The notes below the pieces were generated by a model. It saw nothing but the letters and a program-made list of their open reading frames with translations, was not told where the DNA came from and ran no database searches. Source: Paenibacillus rigui (GTDB lineage: Bacteria; Bacillota; Bacilli; Paenibacillales; NBRC-103111). Taken from it: a stretch of DNA of 64,000 nt. The stretch spans positions 600,860 to 664,859 of the forward strand of contig NZ_NMQW01000002.1 in the NCBI RefSeq assembly GCF_002234615.1. The letters are read 5' to 3'. Each line of letters starts with the position of its first letter. The stretch's first letter is position 1. Positions 26,594 to 35,517 of this stretch are shown piece after piece. A program made the position numbers and the translations under genes.

Positions 26594-27040
26594 TCATCCC
26601 TCCAGCGAATTGAGGTGGTTAACCATGGCACGCAGACCGAGCTCATAGCTGTCCGCGCCTAAACCGGCGATTTGGCCCAGTGCCACGGGAGCAATAACGG
26701 AAACATGCCGAAACGGTTCTCTTTTATGAATGTTGGAAATATGTACTTCCAAGGTTGGGATTTGAACGGTGCTGATCGCATCGCGGAGCGCATAGCTGTA
26801 ATGAGTAAAAGCTCCCGGATTGATAACGATCCCGTCCTTCGTACCGAAAGCTTCGTGAATCTTGTCTATTAAGCCGCCTTCATGGTTCGATTGGTAGCAT
26901 TCCAGCTCCACGCCAAGCTCAGCAGCTAGCTTATGCAGTCTCTCCTCAATCGCTTGCAGCGTTAATGTACCGTATACTCCAGGCTCACGAACCCCCAGCA
27001 TATTCAAATTCGGACCGTTTAACACCAAAATTCGTTTCAA
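26594..27040 (-). CDS. aroQ: 3-dehydroquinate dehydratase, type II
   Basis: AroQ dehydrates 3-dehydroquinate in the shikimate pathway. The 148-aa protein carries [17 protein letters not shown], the catalytic [23 protein letters not shown] and [15 protein letters not shown]. The start is a TTG at 27040 behind GGAGGGT; the upstream extension is unsupported. Confidence 0.96.
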   Translation of the reverse strand: MKRILVLNGPNLNMLGVREPGVYGTLTLQAIEERLHKLAAELGVELECYQSNHEGGLIDKIHEAFGTKDGIVINPGAFTHYSYALRDAISTVQIPTLEVHISNIHKREPFRHVSVIAPVALGQIAGLGADSYELGLRAMVNHLNSLEG

Positions 27041-27148
27041 AACAGGACCCTCCGTCACAAACAAAATGGTGTGGAATCCACACACCCAGCTATTTTACCA
27101 TAACTTTCTTTCGTTTGAGAACTACTTTTTGCTTGTCAGCCTGTTTTC

Positions 27149-27661
27149 CTAAGACTCCGGCTCCGGCCTGTGCACATTTTTGCCGAACGGCTCGCGGATG
27201 CGTTCATCCGTAAACTCCAATGCAATACTATAACCGATAAACAAACCCCATACAAGAAAAAGGCAAATTTCCGTAACAATCGTATTCCAGTCCATAAATG
27301 CAATCCAGTTCATCATCCCGGTTACAGGGCCGACCAATAAAAAAATGACCGCCCACCAGCCTGCTCCGTAGCCTACTCCTGCCCAAGGCCCGGATGCTTT
27401 GGCCAAAAGCAGTGTATAGAGAAGCGAGGCGAAGATCGAAAACAATATAAACATGCCCCAGCCGACGATATATCCCTGCCATGACAGAAGAAACGACCTT
27501 TTAAAAAAAGGCTCGACCAGAAAGCCCGGCGGCAGGCTCGTAAATTTGAAAAAATGCTCCATGATTTTGACGGCTCCCCAGATGATTCCCGCCCACAGAC
27601 CGATATACACGGCAAAACGCCAACGATTTGTAGAATGAATCGTTTCCTTTTGTTCTTCCAT
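27149..27661 (-). CDS. yqhR: YqhR-family membrane protein
   Basis: A 170-aa protein with four hydrophobic helices (about 14-35, 60-85, 95-120, 130-150) between aroQ and yqhQ, the position of yqhR in Bacillus. GGGAGGTTCAC precedes the ATG at 27661. The function is unknown. Confidence 0.8.
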   Translation of the reverse strand: MEEQKETIHSTNRWRFAVYIGLWAGIIWGAVKIMEHFFKFTSLPPGFLVEPFFKRSFLLSWQGYIVGWGMFILFSIFASLLYTLLLAKASGPWAGVGYGAGWWAVIFLLVGPVTGMMNWIAFMDWNTIVTEICLFLVWGLFIGYSIALEFTDERIREPFGKNVHRPEPES

Positions 27662-27810
27662 GTGAACCTCCCTTTCAACCCGTGATAGCCGATGCCGGAT
27701 ACCGTTAGTATATGCAAATATTTGTACCCTAAACGGTAGCTTTCTCTCATTGAATCCGATACAATAATGGAGAACCGCACATATATTCTTAACAAGAGAA
27801 GGTGTTTTCA

Positions 27811-28749
27811 TTGTCGCAAAAGGAGCAGCCATGTGCTATTTACGGCGGGCAAGCCGTGATCGAAGGCGTCATGTTTGGAGGGCAAAGCGTTCATGTAACG
27901 GCTGTTCGCCGAAAAGATAATTCGATTCACTTCCTGGAGGTACCCAAGACAGAAATCGGCTGGGTGCAGGCCCTCAAGAAAATCCCGTTGATCCGCGGTA
28001 TCGTCGGTATCGTTGAGGCGAGTGCCAAGGGAGCCCAGCATTTGAATTTCTCTGCCGAAACCTTTGCCGAAGGCGAAGAAGATGAGCAAACGAAAGCAGA
28101 GCAGAAGGAATCGGTCACCGGTAAAATTTCGATGATTTTGGGCGTTGCCGTCGTCGGGATTTTGTCCTTTCTATTCGGTAAATTCGTATTTACCCTGATT
28201 CCTCCGATTATTGAACAGCTGCTGTTCTCCAAGCTTTTCACCAACCAGATCGGCCATAATTTATTAGAAGGCCTTATCAAAATCATTTTACTGGTCGGCT
28301 ATATTTACTTTATCTCCCTCACACCGATGATTAAACGCTTGTTTCAATATCACGGGGCCGAGCACAAGGTCATCAGCGCTTATGAAGCCGGTGTTGAGCT
28401 GACTGTTGCGAATGTGCAAAAATTCAGCACACTGCATTACCGTTGCGGAAGCAGCTTTATCGTGTTCACTGTATTAGTCGGGGTTGTCGTATATTCTTTC
28501 TTCCAATACGATTCGTTCATTGAACGGATTGTACAACGCCTGATTTTGCTGCCGCTCGTCATCGGTTTATCCTATGAAGTGCTGCGGTTTACCAACAGTC
28601 TGCGCGAGGTACCGGTGCTGCGTTATCTTGGATATCCGGGACTGTGGCTGCAAATGCTAACAACCAAACAGCCTGACGATTCCCAGGTCGAGGTATCCAT
28701 CGCATCGTTTAACCGGATGAGAGAGCTCGATCGACAAGCAAGAGCTTAA
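27811..28749 (+). CDS. yqhQ: DUF1385 family protein YqhQ
   Basis: The 312-aa protein has the DUF1385 N-terminal motif YGGQAVIEGVMFGG, three to four central membrane helices (about 105-230) and the motif HGAEHKVISAYEAG around residue 180. It is an integral membrane protein of unknown function. The TTG at 27811 is preferred to a GTG that overlaps GAAGGTG. It is divergent from yqhR. Confidence 0.9.
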   Translation: MSQKEQPCAIYGGQAVIEGVMFGGQSVHVTAVRRKDNSIHFLEVPKTEIGWVQALKKIPLIRGIVGIVEASAKGAQHLNFSAETFAEGEEDEQTKAEQKESVTGKISMILGVAVVGILSFLFGKFVFTLIPPIIEQLLFSKLFTNQIGHNLLEGLIKIILLVGYIYFISLTPMIKRLFQYHGAEHKVISAYEAGVELTVANVQKFSTLHYRCGSSFIVFTVLVGVVVYSFFQYDSFIERIVQRLILLPLVIGLSYEVLRFTNSLREVPVLRYLGYPGLWLQMLTTKQPDDSQVEVSIASFNRMRELDRQARA

Positions 28750-28774
28750 TTTAGGATCAAAGGAGGGGCTGCGT

Positions 28775-29050
28775 TTGAAAAAACGATATTCCATTGCCAC
28801 CTACGTTATACTTGGGCTTGCTTTAATTGGGGTAGCTTCCAAAGCGTTGTCGCTTATTATTCCGATACTCGTTTTTGGGGTCATATTCCTGCTTTACAAA
28901 TTTCCTCCAAGCACATGGAAAAAATCCGGCTTTTCAGGCCGCGGGAGTTCGAGCCATTCGAGAACACAAGGGAAACGGACGCGAAACGCAACGTTTCGGG
29001 TCATCAACGGAAATAAGGGAAGCTCGGATGAGCCTCCCAAATATCATTAA
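28775..29050 (+). CDS. Small membrane protein in the yqhP position
   Basis: A 91-aa protein starting at TTG behind AAAGGAGGGG. It has two hydrophobic stretches (about 7-25, 27-43) and a basic, Ser/Arg-rich soluble tail. It lies 25 bases after yqhQ and before the convergent patatin gene, as yqhP does in Bacillus. The assignment is by position only. Confidence 0.65.
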   Translation: MKKRYSIATYVILGLALIGVASKALSLIIPILVFGVIFLLYKFPPSTWKKSGFSGRGSSSHSRTQGKRTRNATFRVINGNKGSSDEPPKYH

Positions 29051-29056
29051 CCTCTG

Positions 29057-29081
29057 ACGGCGGGTCTTACCGCCGTTTTTT
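29057..29081 (+). terminator. Terminator after yqhQ-yqhP
   Basis: ACGGCGG-GTCTTA-CCGCCGT followed by T5, just after the plus-strand stop. Confidence 0.85.
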
Positions 29082-29092
29082 ATTTTGCCTTA

Positions 29093-30073
29093 TCAGGGAT
29101 TTGCTTGCTTGTTGCGGATCACATGCTCTATATATTTATTTTTATAGTCGGACAGCTTCCATTTGTTCAAGAACAGCTCCCCTGCCTTATCTCCCGCCTC
29201 ATACAGCCTCAAGCTCTCTTCCTTGGTAATGGTAAACTCCGTATTACTGACCCCGAGCGTCGGAATTTTAATGGTACGGAACCGGTTAATCTCTTCAATG
29301 TATCGCTCGTCATGGGCATCCATCATCGTTGAGAACAATGCTTTGAACATAGATAGAGGTCCATAAATCTGATTGGGCTTGCCGCTGCCCCGTCCAACCA
29401 GCTGAAACCCGATCGTAGGGATCATTTGGTCAAGTGCCGGCGCATTATCCTGGTCGAACAGCCATAATGGGAAGTTGCTTAATAAACCGCCGTCTACGAT
29501 ATAAACAAACTGATCGACGAACTTCTCGTTAGGCTGACGTTTGTCCGGGGCTTTACGAAGGATGACGGGATCAAAAAAGTAGGGAATGCTGGTGCTCATA
29601 CGAACGGCTTTGGCGATAGGAAATTCCAGCGGGGAAATACCGTACTGGATAATATCATCCGGAAGCACAAGCAGCTTGCGCTGGGATATATCCGAGGCAA
29701 TAATCCGCAGCTGGTTCAGCTTCAAGTCGCCGAAGGTTCGAATGCCTTTGGCCATCAGCAGTTGGTACATCCAATACTCCAGCGCCTCTCCCGAGTACAG
29801 CCCTTTCTTAATGAACAAACGCAGTGCAGGTCCAATGATTTTCGTATCAAATACTTTGGACCGCTGCATAAATTCACTGAAGGGGGTTTCCATGATGACC
29901 TTTTTCATTTCTTCGGCCGTATAACCCGCAGCCACCAAGGAAGCCACTATCGCCCCTGAAGACGTTCCGGCAACCTGGTGAAAGGTCAGCCCTCTGCGCT
30001 CCGCTGCCTGAACGGCTCCTGCCAGCGCAATACCCTTCACTCCGCCGCCCTCGAATACCGCATTGACTCTCAT
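29093..30073 (-). CDS. Patatin-like phospholipase
   Basis: The 326-aa protein has the patatin oxyanion motif GGGVKGIALAGA (residues 9-20), the nucleophile Ser in GTSSG (around residue 40) and the catalytic Asp in VDGGLLSNFP (around residue 193). It is expected to hydrolyse lipid acyl groups. It corresponds to yqhO in Bacillus and is convergent with the yqhP-like gene. Confidence 0.92.
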   Translation of the reverse strand: MRVNAVFEGGGVKGIALAGAVQAAERRGLTFHQVAGTSSGAIVASLVAAGYTAEEMKKVIMETPFSEFMQRSKVFDTKIIGPALRLFIKKGLYSGEALEYWMYQLLMAKGIRTFGDLKLNQLRIIASDISQRKLLVLPDDIIQYGISPLEFPIAKAVRMSTSIPYFFDPVILRKAPDKRQPNEKFVDQFVYIVDGGLLSNFPLWLFDQDNAPALDQMIPTIGFQLVGRGSGKPNQIYGPLSMFKALFSTMMDAHDERYIEEINRFRTIKIPTLGVSNTEFTITKEESLRLYEAGDKAGELFLNKWKLSDYKNKYIEHVIRNKQANP

Positions 30074-30173
30074 ACCCTCCCACTCCCGCCTATTGATATC
30101 TGACCGATACCTCTACTCATCCGAATGTATGCGGGAAGTGCCTGTTCGTATGTCTGCAGATGAATGGCACAAC

Positions 30174-30204
30174 AAAAAAAGCACTCGACGGTAAAGTCGA
30201 ATGC
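30174..30204 (-). terminator. Terminator of mntR
   Basis: GCATTCGAC/GTCGAGTGC (one G-U pair) followed by T7 on the minus strand, shortly after the mntR stop. Confidence 0.85.
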
Positions 30205-30210
30205 TCTCTG

Positions 30211-30633
30211 TTAGGTTTCATCCATTTCCCGCTTCAGCTTCATGAGCTCTTCAACCCGGGAAGGATCACGCCGGAAATACTCAATTAAGGTTTCGATACA
30301 AGTAATGGAATCCCAGCTAAGGTGGTGCTCAATGCCTTCGACATCCTGATAAATCGTATCTTCGGAAACGCCGATCAGCGTTAAAAATTGCTCCAGCAGT
30401 TGATGGCGGTCAACCAGCCTTTTCCCCATCTTTTGACCCTTCGAGGTCAACACAAGCCCACGGTACTTTTCATAAACCAAATAATTGTCCTTATCCAGCT
30501 TCTGGATCATCTTTGTAACGGAGGACGGATGCACCTCTAGACCTTCGGCAATATCGGATACGCGGGCGTACCCCTTCTCGTCGATCAGCTTATAAATTCG
30601 TTCCAGATAATCCTCCATACTCGGTGTAGCCAT
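30211..30633 (-). CDS. mntR: Manganese-responsive repressor MntR
   Basis: The 140-aa DtxR-family regulator has an N-terminal winged helix and a dimerisation domain. All six Mn2+ ligands of B. subtilis MntR appear at the same numbers: D8, E11, H77, E99, E102 and H103. It represses Mn uptake when manganese is plentiful. It is divergent from splB. The 248-base gap between them holds no clear element I can name. Confidence 0.95.
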   Translation of the reverse strand: MATPSMEDYLERIYKLIDEKGYARVSDIAEGLEVHPSSVTKMIQKLDKDNYLVYEKYRGLVLTSKGQKMGKRLVDRHQLLEQFLTLIGVSEDTIYQDVEGIEHHLSWDSITCIETLIEYFRRDPSRVEELMKLKREMDET

Positions 30634-30881
30634 TCGCTTTCCTCCCGAACATTATCAAAAACCTTGATATGTAATTCAACAATCGATTGCGATTGCGTGT
30701 AAAATCCTAAGAGATCCAGCGTCTGCACCTGCTTATTTTCCCATGAGTGAGCTGCAGTTTACGTGTGCAAAATAGGGTCATCACAAGCGCCTTTTAATAT
30801 AACACAGTAAGCAGAACCGTTGCAAGTGACTGAACAAAATGCTCACAAAGTAGGCGTTCAAAGGGAGGTTAGCAGGTTTAT

Positions 30882-31943
30882 ATGTCCGTAGAAACTTTAA
30901 CACCGCCGCTGCGCCAGACGGAAGTATTCGTGCCGGAGCTGGTTTATTTCGAGCCGGATGCGCTCAACTACCCCAAGGGGCAAAGGATTATGGAATGGGC
31001 GAAGCAGCAAGGCTTGCCTATCCACATGACCACCTCCCATAACCGGATCACGAATCTCCCGGGAGAGAGCGATCTGGAAAAGTACCGCATCGCAAAGCGT
31101 ACACTCGTTGTAGGTATTAGGAAAACACTGAAGTTCGATACCTCCAAGCCGTCGGCCGAATATGCCATTCCTATTGCCACAGGCTGTATGGCGCACTGCC
31201 ATTATTGTTACTTGCAGACGACGCTAGGCGCCAAACCGTATATTCGTGTTTACGTCAATACGGATGATATTTTGAAGGCAGCCAAACAATATATTGAAGA
31301 ACGCGCACCCGAAATCACAAGATTCGAAGCGGCCTGTACTTCAGATCCTGTCGGTTTGGAGCACATCAGCGGTTCCCTGCAGGAATTAATTGAATTTATG
31401 GCTAAGGAACCTCTCGGGCGTCTTCGTTTCGTCACCAAGTTTCACCATGTGGAACCCTTGCTCACTTTGAACCATAACAAGCATACCCGTTTCCGTTTCA
31501 GCGTCAATGCGGATTATGTGATCAAAAACTTCGAACCCGCTACATCCAGCTTCTCCGAACGAATTACAGCCGCAGGGAAAGTTGCCAAAGCGGGTTATCC
31601 GTTAGGCTTTATCATCGCCCCTATCATCTGGCATGAAGGCTGGGAAACGGGTTACAAGCAGCTGCTGGAAAAATTAAAAGAGGCGCTTCCGGAAGAAGCC
31701 ACCTCTGATTTAACCTTTGAGCTCATCCAGCACCGCTTCACGAAAACGGCCAAAACCGTTATTCAGCAGCGTTATCCCAAAACCAAGCTGGAGCTGGATG
31801 AAACGAAACGCAAATACAAATGGGGCCGCTGGGGGCAAGGAAAATACGTTTACCCCGATGAACAGGCCACTGCGTTGAGAGAATTCATTACCGAGCAAAT
31901 ATTCGAGAAATTTCCGATGGCCAAGATTGATTACTTCACATAG
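30882..31943 (+). CDS. splB: Spore photoproduct lyase
   Basis: This radical SAM enzyme reverses the 5-thyminyl-5,6-dihydrothymine lesion in UV-damaged spore DNA. The cluster motif CMAHCHYC gives Cys 102, 106 and 109, and Cys 152 sits near the position of the H-donor Cys (141 in B. subtilis). The 353-aa length is slightly above the usual 342 because of the N-terminus. AGGGAGGTT lies upstream. No splA is present. Confidence 0.96.
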   Translation: MSVETLTPPLRQTEVFVPELVYFEPDALNYPKGQRIMEWAKQQGLPIHMTTSHNRITNLPGESDLEKYRIAKRTLVVGIRKTLKFDTSKPSAEYAIPIATGCMAHCHYCYLQTTLGAKPYIRVYVNTDDILKAAKQYIEERAPEITRFEAACTSDPVGLEHISGSLQELIEFMAKEPLGRLRFVTKFHHVEPLLTLNHNKHTRFRFSVNADYVIKNFEPATSSFSERITAAGKVAKAGYPLGFIIAPIIWHEGWETGYKQLLEKLKEALPEEATSDLTFELIQHRFTKTAKTVIQQRYPKTKLELDETKRKYKWGRWGQGKYVYPDEQATALREFITEQIFEKFPMAKIDYFT

Positions 31944-31962
31944 AGCTTTATGCAAGCTTCTG

Positions 31963-32673
31963 TTAAAACTTCAGCCAGTCGGGGGTTATCTGATTGAGCC
32001 AAATCGTGATTCGGGTCATTTGGTCCGTATAAAGCAGTACGGCCATAACGATCATCAGGCCCCCGCCTATTTTCATAATCCGGGAAGAATACCGCAATAT
32101 CCATTTGGTCGAGCCGATGAAAAAAGCAAGCACGAAAAACGGAATCGCAAATCCCAGTGAGTAGGCCGTAATTAAAGGAAACCACGAATCCGGATTCGTC
32201 GCTGCTAAGGCCAGAATAGCCGAAAGAATGGGTCCGATACAAGGAGACCAGCCCGCTGCAAAGCCCATTCCGATGAGTACAGAGCCTATGTAGCCTGCCG
32301 GCTTAAACTTCCACTGCAGCTTCCGTTCCTTCATCAGCCACTGCGGCTGGAAAATACCGAGCAGGAATAACCCCATGACCAGGATTAAGATCGCAGCAAT
32401 TTGACGGAGCAGGTCCTTGTAATCAATAAAAATATTAGATACAAGTCCAGCTCCCCAGCCTAAGCTGTAAAAGATAATGGAAAAGCCTAAAATAAAACAA
32501 AGCGTATGTAAAACCGTCTTCGTTCGTACGCCTCCGGCCGCTTCGCCGCTTTTCAGCTGGGTGACGGATATGCCGGTAATATAGGATAAATAAGACGGGT
32601 ACAGCGGCAAACAGCAGGGAGATATAAATGAGGCTATCCCGGCCCAAAGCGCAATCCATAAATTAACTTCCAT
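31963..32673 (-). CDS. ccdA: CcdA-family thiol-disulfide membrane transporter
   Basis: The 236-aa protein has six membrane helices. The two redox Cys positions are in SPCCLPLYPSYLS (residues 18-30) and WSPCIGPILSAILA (around residue 140). CcdA carries reductant across the membrane for cytochrome c maturation and spore cortex formation. It begins 22 bases after znuB on the same strand with no terminator between, so it is probably transcribed with the zinc transporter. Confidence 0.94.
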   Translation of the reverse strand: MEVNLWIALWAGIASFISPCCLPLYPSYLSYITGISVTQLKSGEAAGGVRTKTVLHTLCFILGFSIIFYSLGWGAGLVSNIFIDYKDLLRQIAAILILVMGLFLLGIFQPQWLMKERKLQWKFKPAGYIGSVLIGMGFAAGWSPCIGPILSAILALAATNPDSWFPLITAYSLGFAIPFFVLAFFIGSTKWILRYSSRIMKIGGGLMIVMAVLLYTDQMTRITIWLNQITPDWLKF

Positions 32674-32694
32674 TCTCTTCCACTCGCCTCCTGA

Positions 32695-33498
32695 CTACAA
32701 ACGAAAGCCTCTCTTTACAAACATACTGACGATCAATAAGCCGATAAGAAACAGCACAATCGTTGCTCCAGGAGCCAGATCCCATGTACCGGCCGCAACC
32801 AAACCGCCCACAACCGACACTTCCGAGAACAAAATAGCCCAGAACATGGAGTTACGAAAGCTTTTGGCCACAAGCAGACTGCAGGCAACAGGAATCGTCA
32901 GCAGCGAAGATACGAGCAACGCGCCTACAATCTTGATAGCGACCGTAATCACAAGTGCCGTCAGCATCGTAATCATAATATTATAAAAACGCAGCGGCAG
33001 TCCGCTCACTCCTGCGGCATCCTCGTCGAAGAACATCAGAAACAGCTCTTTATAATTAAATACGATCACACCGACAACCAGTACTGTAACTCCAAGGACA
33101 ACCCATAAATCCGTCGTATCCAAAGTATAGATGCTGCCGAAGAAATAACTCATGACATTAATGTTAAAGCCTTTTCCCAACGTGAACAGCAGTGTAGCCA
33201 GAGCGACGCCGCCCGACATAATGATAGCAATCGACAGCTCTGCATAGGTCTTGTAAGCCTTACGCAGCCGTTCAATCGCGAACGAGGCCAGCAGCGCAAA
33301 AATAAGGCCGACGCCGATCGGATACACATTGATGAGGAAGCCCAATGCAATGCCCGCAATCGATACGTGGGCCAAAGTATCTCCGATCATCGATAATCTC
33401 CGCAGCACGAGAAATACCCCCATCAAGGGGGCCGTCAGCCCGATCAACAAGCCCCCCATCAAGGCCCGTTGGAAAAAATATTCTGAAAAAATGTCCAC
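32695..33498 (-). CDS. znuB: Zinc ABC transporter permease
   Basis: A 267-aa ABC-3 family permease with about eight membrane helices, starting FSEYFFQRALMGGLLIGLTAPLMG and containing GDTLAHVSIAGIALGF. It forms the channel with ZnuC. It starts at GTG behind AGGAGC. Zinc rather than manganese is inferred from the His-rich binding protein and the Zur-like sites. Confidence 0.93.
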   Translation of the reverse strand: MDIFSEYFFQRALMGGLLIGLTAPLMGVFLVLRRLSMIGDTLAHVSIAGIALGFLINVYPIGVGLIFALLASFAIERLRKAYKTYAELSIAIIMSGGVALATLLFTLGKGFNINVMSYFFGSIYTLDTTDLWVVLGVTVLVVGVIVFNYKELFLMFFDEDAAGVSGLPLRFYNIMITMLTALVITVAIKIVGALLVSSLLTIPVACSLLVAKSFRNSMFWAILFSEVSVVGGLVAAGTWDLAPGATIVLFLIGLLIVSMFVKRGFRL

Positions 33499-33509
33499 CT
33501 GATTCGCTC

Positions 33510-34295
33510 CTAGCTTAATACCTCGATTTTTTCTCTGAGCTGCTGCATCGAATGCGTCAAGTTCGTTTCTTTGCAGTTTTCCGGCTCATGCGTATGCTTC
33601 ACATAAAAGGAGAGCGAGCCGCTCTTCTGGATCGGTTCCGTTCCGATATACGATTGTACCATATCCATGTCATGGGACACCATAATAAACGTAATATGAT
33701 GGTGCTGATGCATGTGACGGATCATCCGGAAAAAGCCCGCCTGCGTCTCCGCATCGATTCCAACGGTAGGCTCGTCCAGAATGAGCAGCTCCGGATTGTT
33801 AATCAGCGCTCTGGCCAGGAAAACACGCTGCTGCTGTCCCCCGGACAGCTGGCCGATACGGCGGTCCGCCAAATCCTCGATTCGCATCACATACAAGGCT
33901 TCCTCGCACTTTTGCTGATCCGCTTTGCCGATGCGGCGGAACATATTTTTTTTGCCGTACAGTCCTGACAGGACCACCTCGCGAACCGTGGCAGGGAACA
34001 ATGGATTGAACGCGTTCTTCTGCGGTACGTAGCCGATCCGCTCCCAATCGCGAAACGTCGAAACCGGTTGGCCGAACAGACGGATTTGGCCTTGAGACGG
34101 CTTCAGCAGGCCGACGATCATTTTCAACAGCGTTGTCTTCCCCGCTCCATTCGAGCCGATCAAGCCGACAAAATCACGCTCCAAAATGTTGAAGCTCAGA
34201 TGCTCAATCACTTTTTTATTTTCGTAGAAAAAAAAGACGTCATCCAGTGTAACGATACTCTGGTGACATCCTGCATTCATGCTAGGCTCCATCAT
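33510..34295 (-). CDS. znuC: Zinc ABC transporter ATP-binding protein
   Basis: A 261-aa ATPase with Walker A GSNGAGKTT, signature LSGGQQQR and Walker B LLILDEPTVG. A His/Cys-bearing tail follows the core. It energises zinc import through ZnuB. It lies between znuA (27-base gap) and znuB (11-base gap). The first of two adjacent ATG codons is used here. Confidence 0.95.
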   Translation of the reverse strand: MMEPSMNAGCHQSIVTLDDVFFFYENKKVIEHLSFNILERDFVGLIGSNGAGKTTLLKMIVGLLKPSQGQIRLFGQPVSTFRDWERIGYVPQKNAFNPLFPATVREVVLSGLYGKKNMFRRIGKADQQKCEEALYVMRIEDLADRRIGQLSGGQQQRVFLARALINNPELLILDEPTVGIDAETQAGFFRMIRHMHQHHHITFIMVSHDMDMVQSYIGTEPIQKSGSLSFYVKHTHEPENCKETNLTHSMQQLREKIEVLS

Positions 34296-34322
34296 GTAAG
34301 CTCCTTCTCGCAGGTTCTTACT

Positions 34323-35291
34323 CTATTGTAATGCTTTTATTAAATTATTCAAATTACTTTCCATTAATGATATATAATCGGCCCCGGATTTCGCCTGCTG
34401 CTCGGTCAAGCCTTCCACGGGATTCAATACCAGCGTCTCCACCTTCGCATCTTTCGCTAAGGTTTTGGCCAGCCGGTCGGAAACCAATTCCTCGAAGAAA
34501 ATATATTGAATATGATTCGAGCGGATAAATTCATTAATTGCTTGAAGATCTTTGGAGGTCGGCTCCGAATCAGGAGACAAGCCCAATATCGGCATTTGGC
34601 TCAAGCCGTATTCCTTGGCCAGGTAGCCAAACGATTGATGCGTCACGACGATTTGCTTCTTCGGCAGCTTCGTCAGGCTGTCTTTGTACTTGGCGTGCAG
34701 CTGATCCAGTTGGGCGGCCAGCTTCGCGAAATTCGCCTCGTATTCCGATTTGTGCGCTCCATCCACAGCAACCAGCTGATCTTTGATATTCTGAGCAATG
34801 ATCTTGGCATTAACCGGGCTCAGCCAGACATGGGGATCATATTCGGATTCGTTGTGCTCATGCCCCTTCTCTTCCTTGGACGATTCGCTGTGATTGTGCT
34901 CTTCCTCGGATGAGGCAAGGAGTTGAACACCTTTACTTGCTTCTACGACAGCCACCTTGGAGTCCTTGGGCAAGCTGCCGAGCGTGTCGTGAACCCAGCC
35001 CTCGAAGCCGGCGCCTAAATATACGAACATTTGCGCCTTGGACAAATTTTGCATATCCCGGCTTTTCGGGGACCAATCATGCGGCTCTACGCCGGTAGGC
35101 ACCAGGTTAATCACGTTCACATGGTCGCCGCCGATTTTTTTGGTGAAATCATACAATGGATAAAAGCTGGCTACCACGTTCACTTTATCCTCTACCAGAG
35201 AAGCTTTGGGCTTGCCGCAGGCAGTTGCAACAAGTGACAGGAGAATCAATGCCGCCACAGGCATCAGGGTAAGCCACTTACGGAATTTCAT
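34323..35291 (-). CDS. znuA: Zinc-binding lipoprotein of ABC transporter
   Basis: The 322-aa substrate-binding lipoprotein has a signal peptide with lipobox LVATAC (Cys 25), a metal-site His in GVEPHDW and a His/Glu/Ser-rich loop (about 130-155, with HNHSESS and HEHNESEYDPHVW) typical of ZnuA/AdcA proteins. The loop is thought to gather zinc. It is the first gene of znuACB-ccdA, behind a Zur-type promoter. Confidence 0.95.
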   Translation of the reverse strand: MKFRKWLTLMPVAALILLSLVATACGKPKASLVEDKVNVVASFYPLYDFTKKIGGDHVNVINLVPTGVEPHDWSPKSRDMQNLSKAQMFVYLGAGFEGWVHDTLGSLPKDSKVAVVEASKGVQLLASSEEEHNHSESSKEEKGHEHNESEYDPHVWLSPVNAKIIAQNIKDQLVAVDGAHKSEYEANFAKLAAQLDQLHAKYKDSLTKLPKKQIVVTHQSFGYLAKEYGLSQMPILGLSPDSEPTSKDLQAINEFIRSNHIQYIFFEELVSDRLAKTLAKDAKVETLVLNPVEGLTEQQAKSGADYISLMESNLNNLIKALQ

Positions 35292-35315
35292 GAAAAGTAC
35301 ACTCCTTCAAACTGT

Positions 35316-35401
35316 AAATCGTAATTTTTAAGAATAACAACAGGTTTGATTATACGGCGGCCTTCGGCGCATTGTCAACTGTTAATAATATTTACGATTA
35401 A
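35316..35401 (-). promoter_or_regulatory. znu promoter flanked by Zur-like boxes
   Basis: On the minus strand TTGACA (35373-35378), 18 bases, TATAAT (35349-35354) form a consensus promoter. A site starting AAATCGTAAT (35316-35336) lies downstream near +10 and a second with AATCGTAAA (35380-35401) lies upstream of the -35. Both match the half-site of the Bacillus Zur box, AAATCGTAATNATTACGATTT. Confidence 0.75.
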
Positions 35402-35430
35402 ACTGCAGAGGTTATGCCTTTATTTCAACA

Positions 35431-35480
35431 AAAAAATACCCCGCAGGGGCTTTTAAGCTTGGCCCAAGCAGGGTATTTTT
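35431..35480. terminator. Terminator of the Gfo/Idh gene, usable in both directions
   Basis: AAATACCC...GGGTATTT with an internal GCCCC/GGGGC extension and A/T tracts on both flanks. Confidence 0.75.
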
Positions 35481-35517
35481 ACGGAAGCTTTCAATGCTTC
35501 TTGCGGTTGACGAACTG

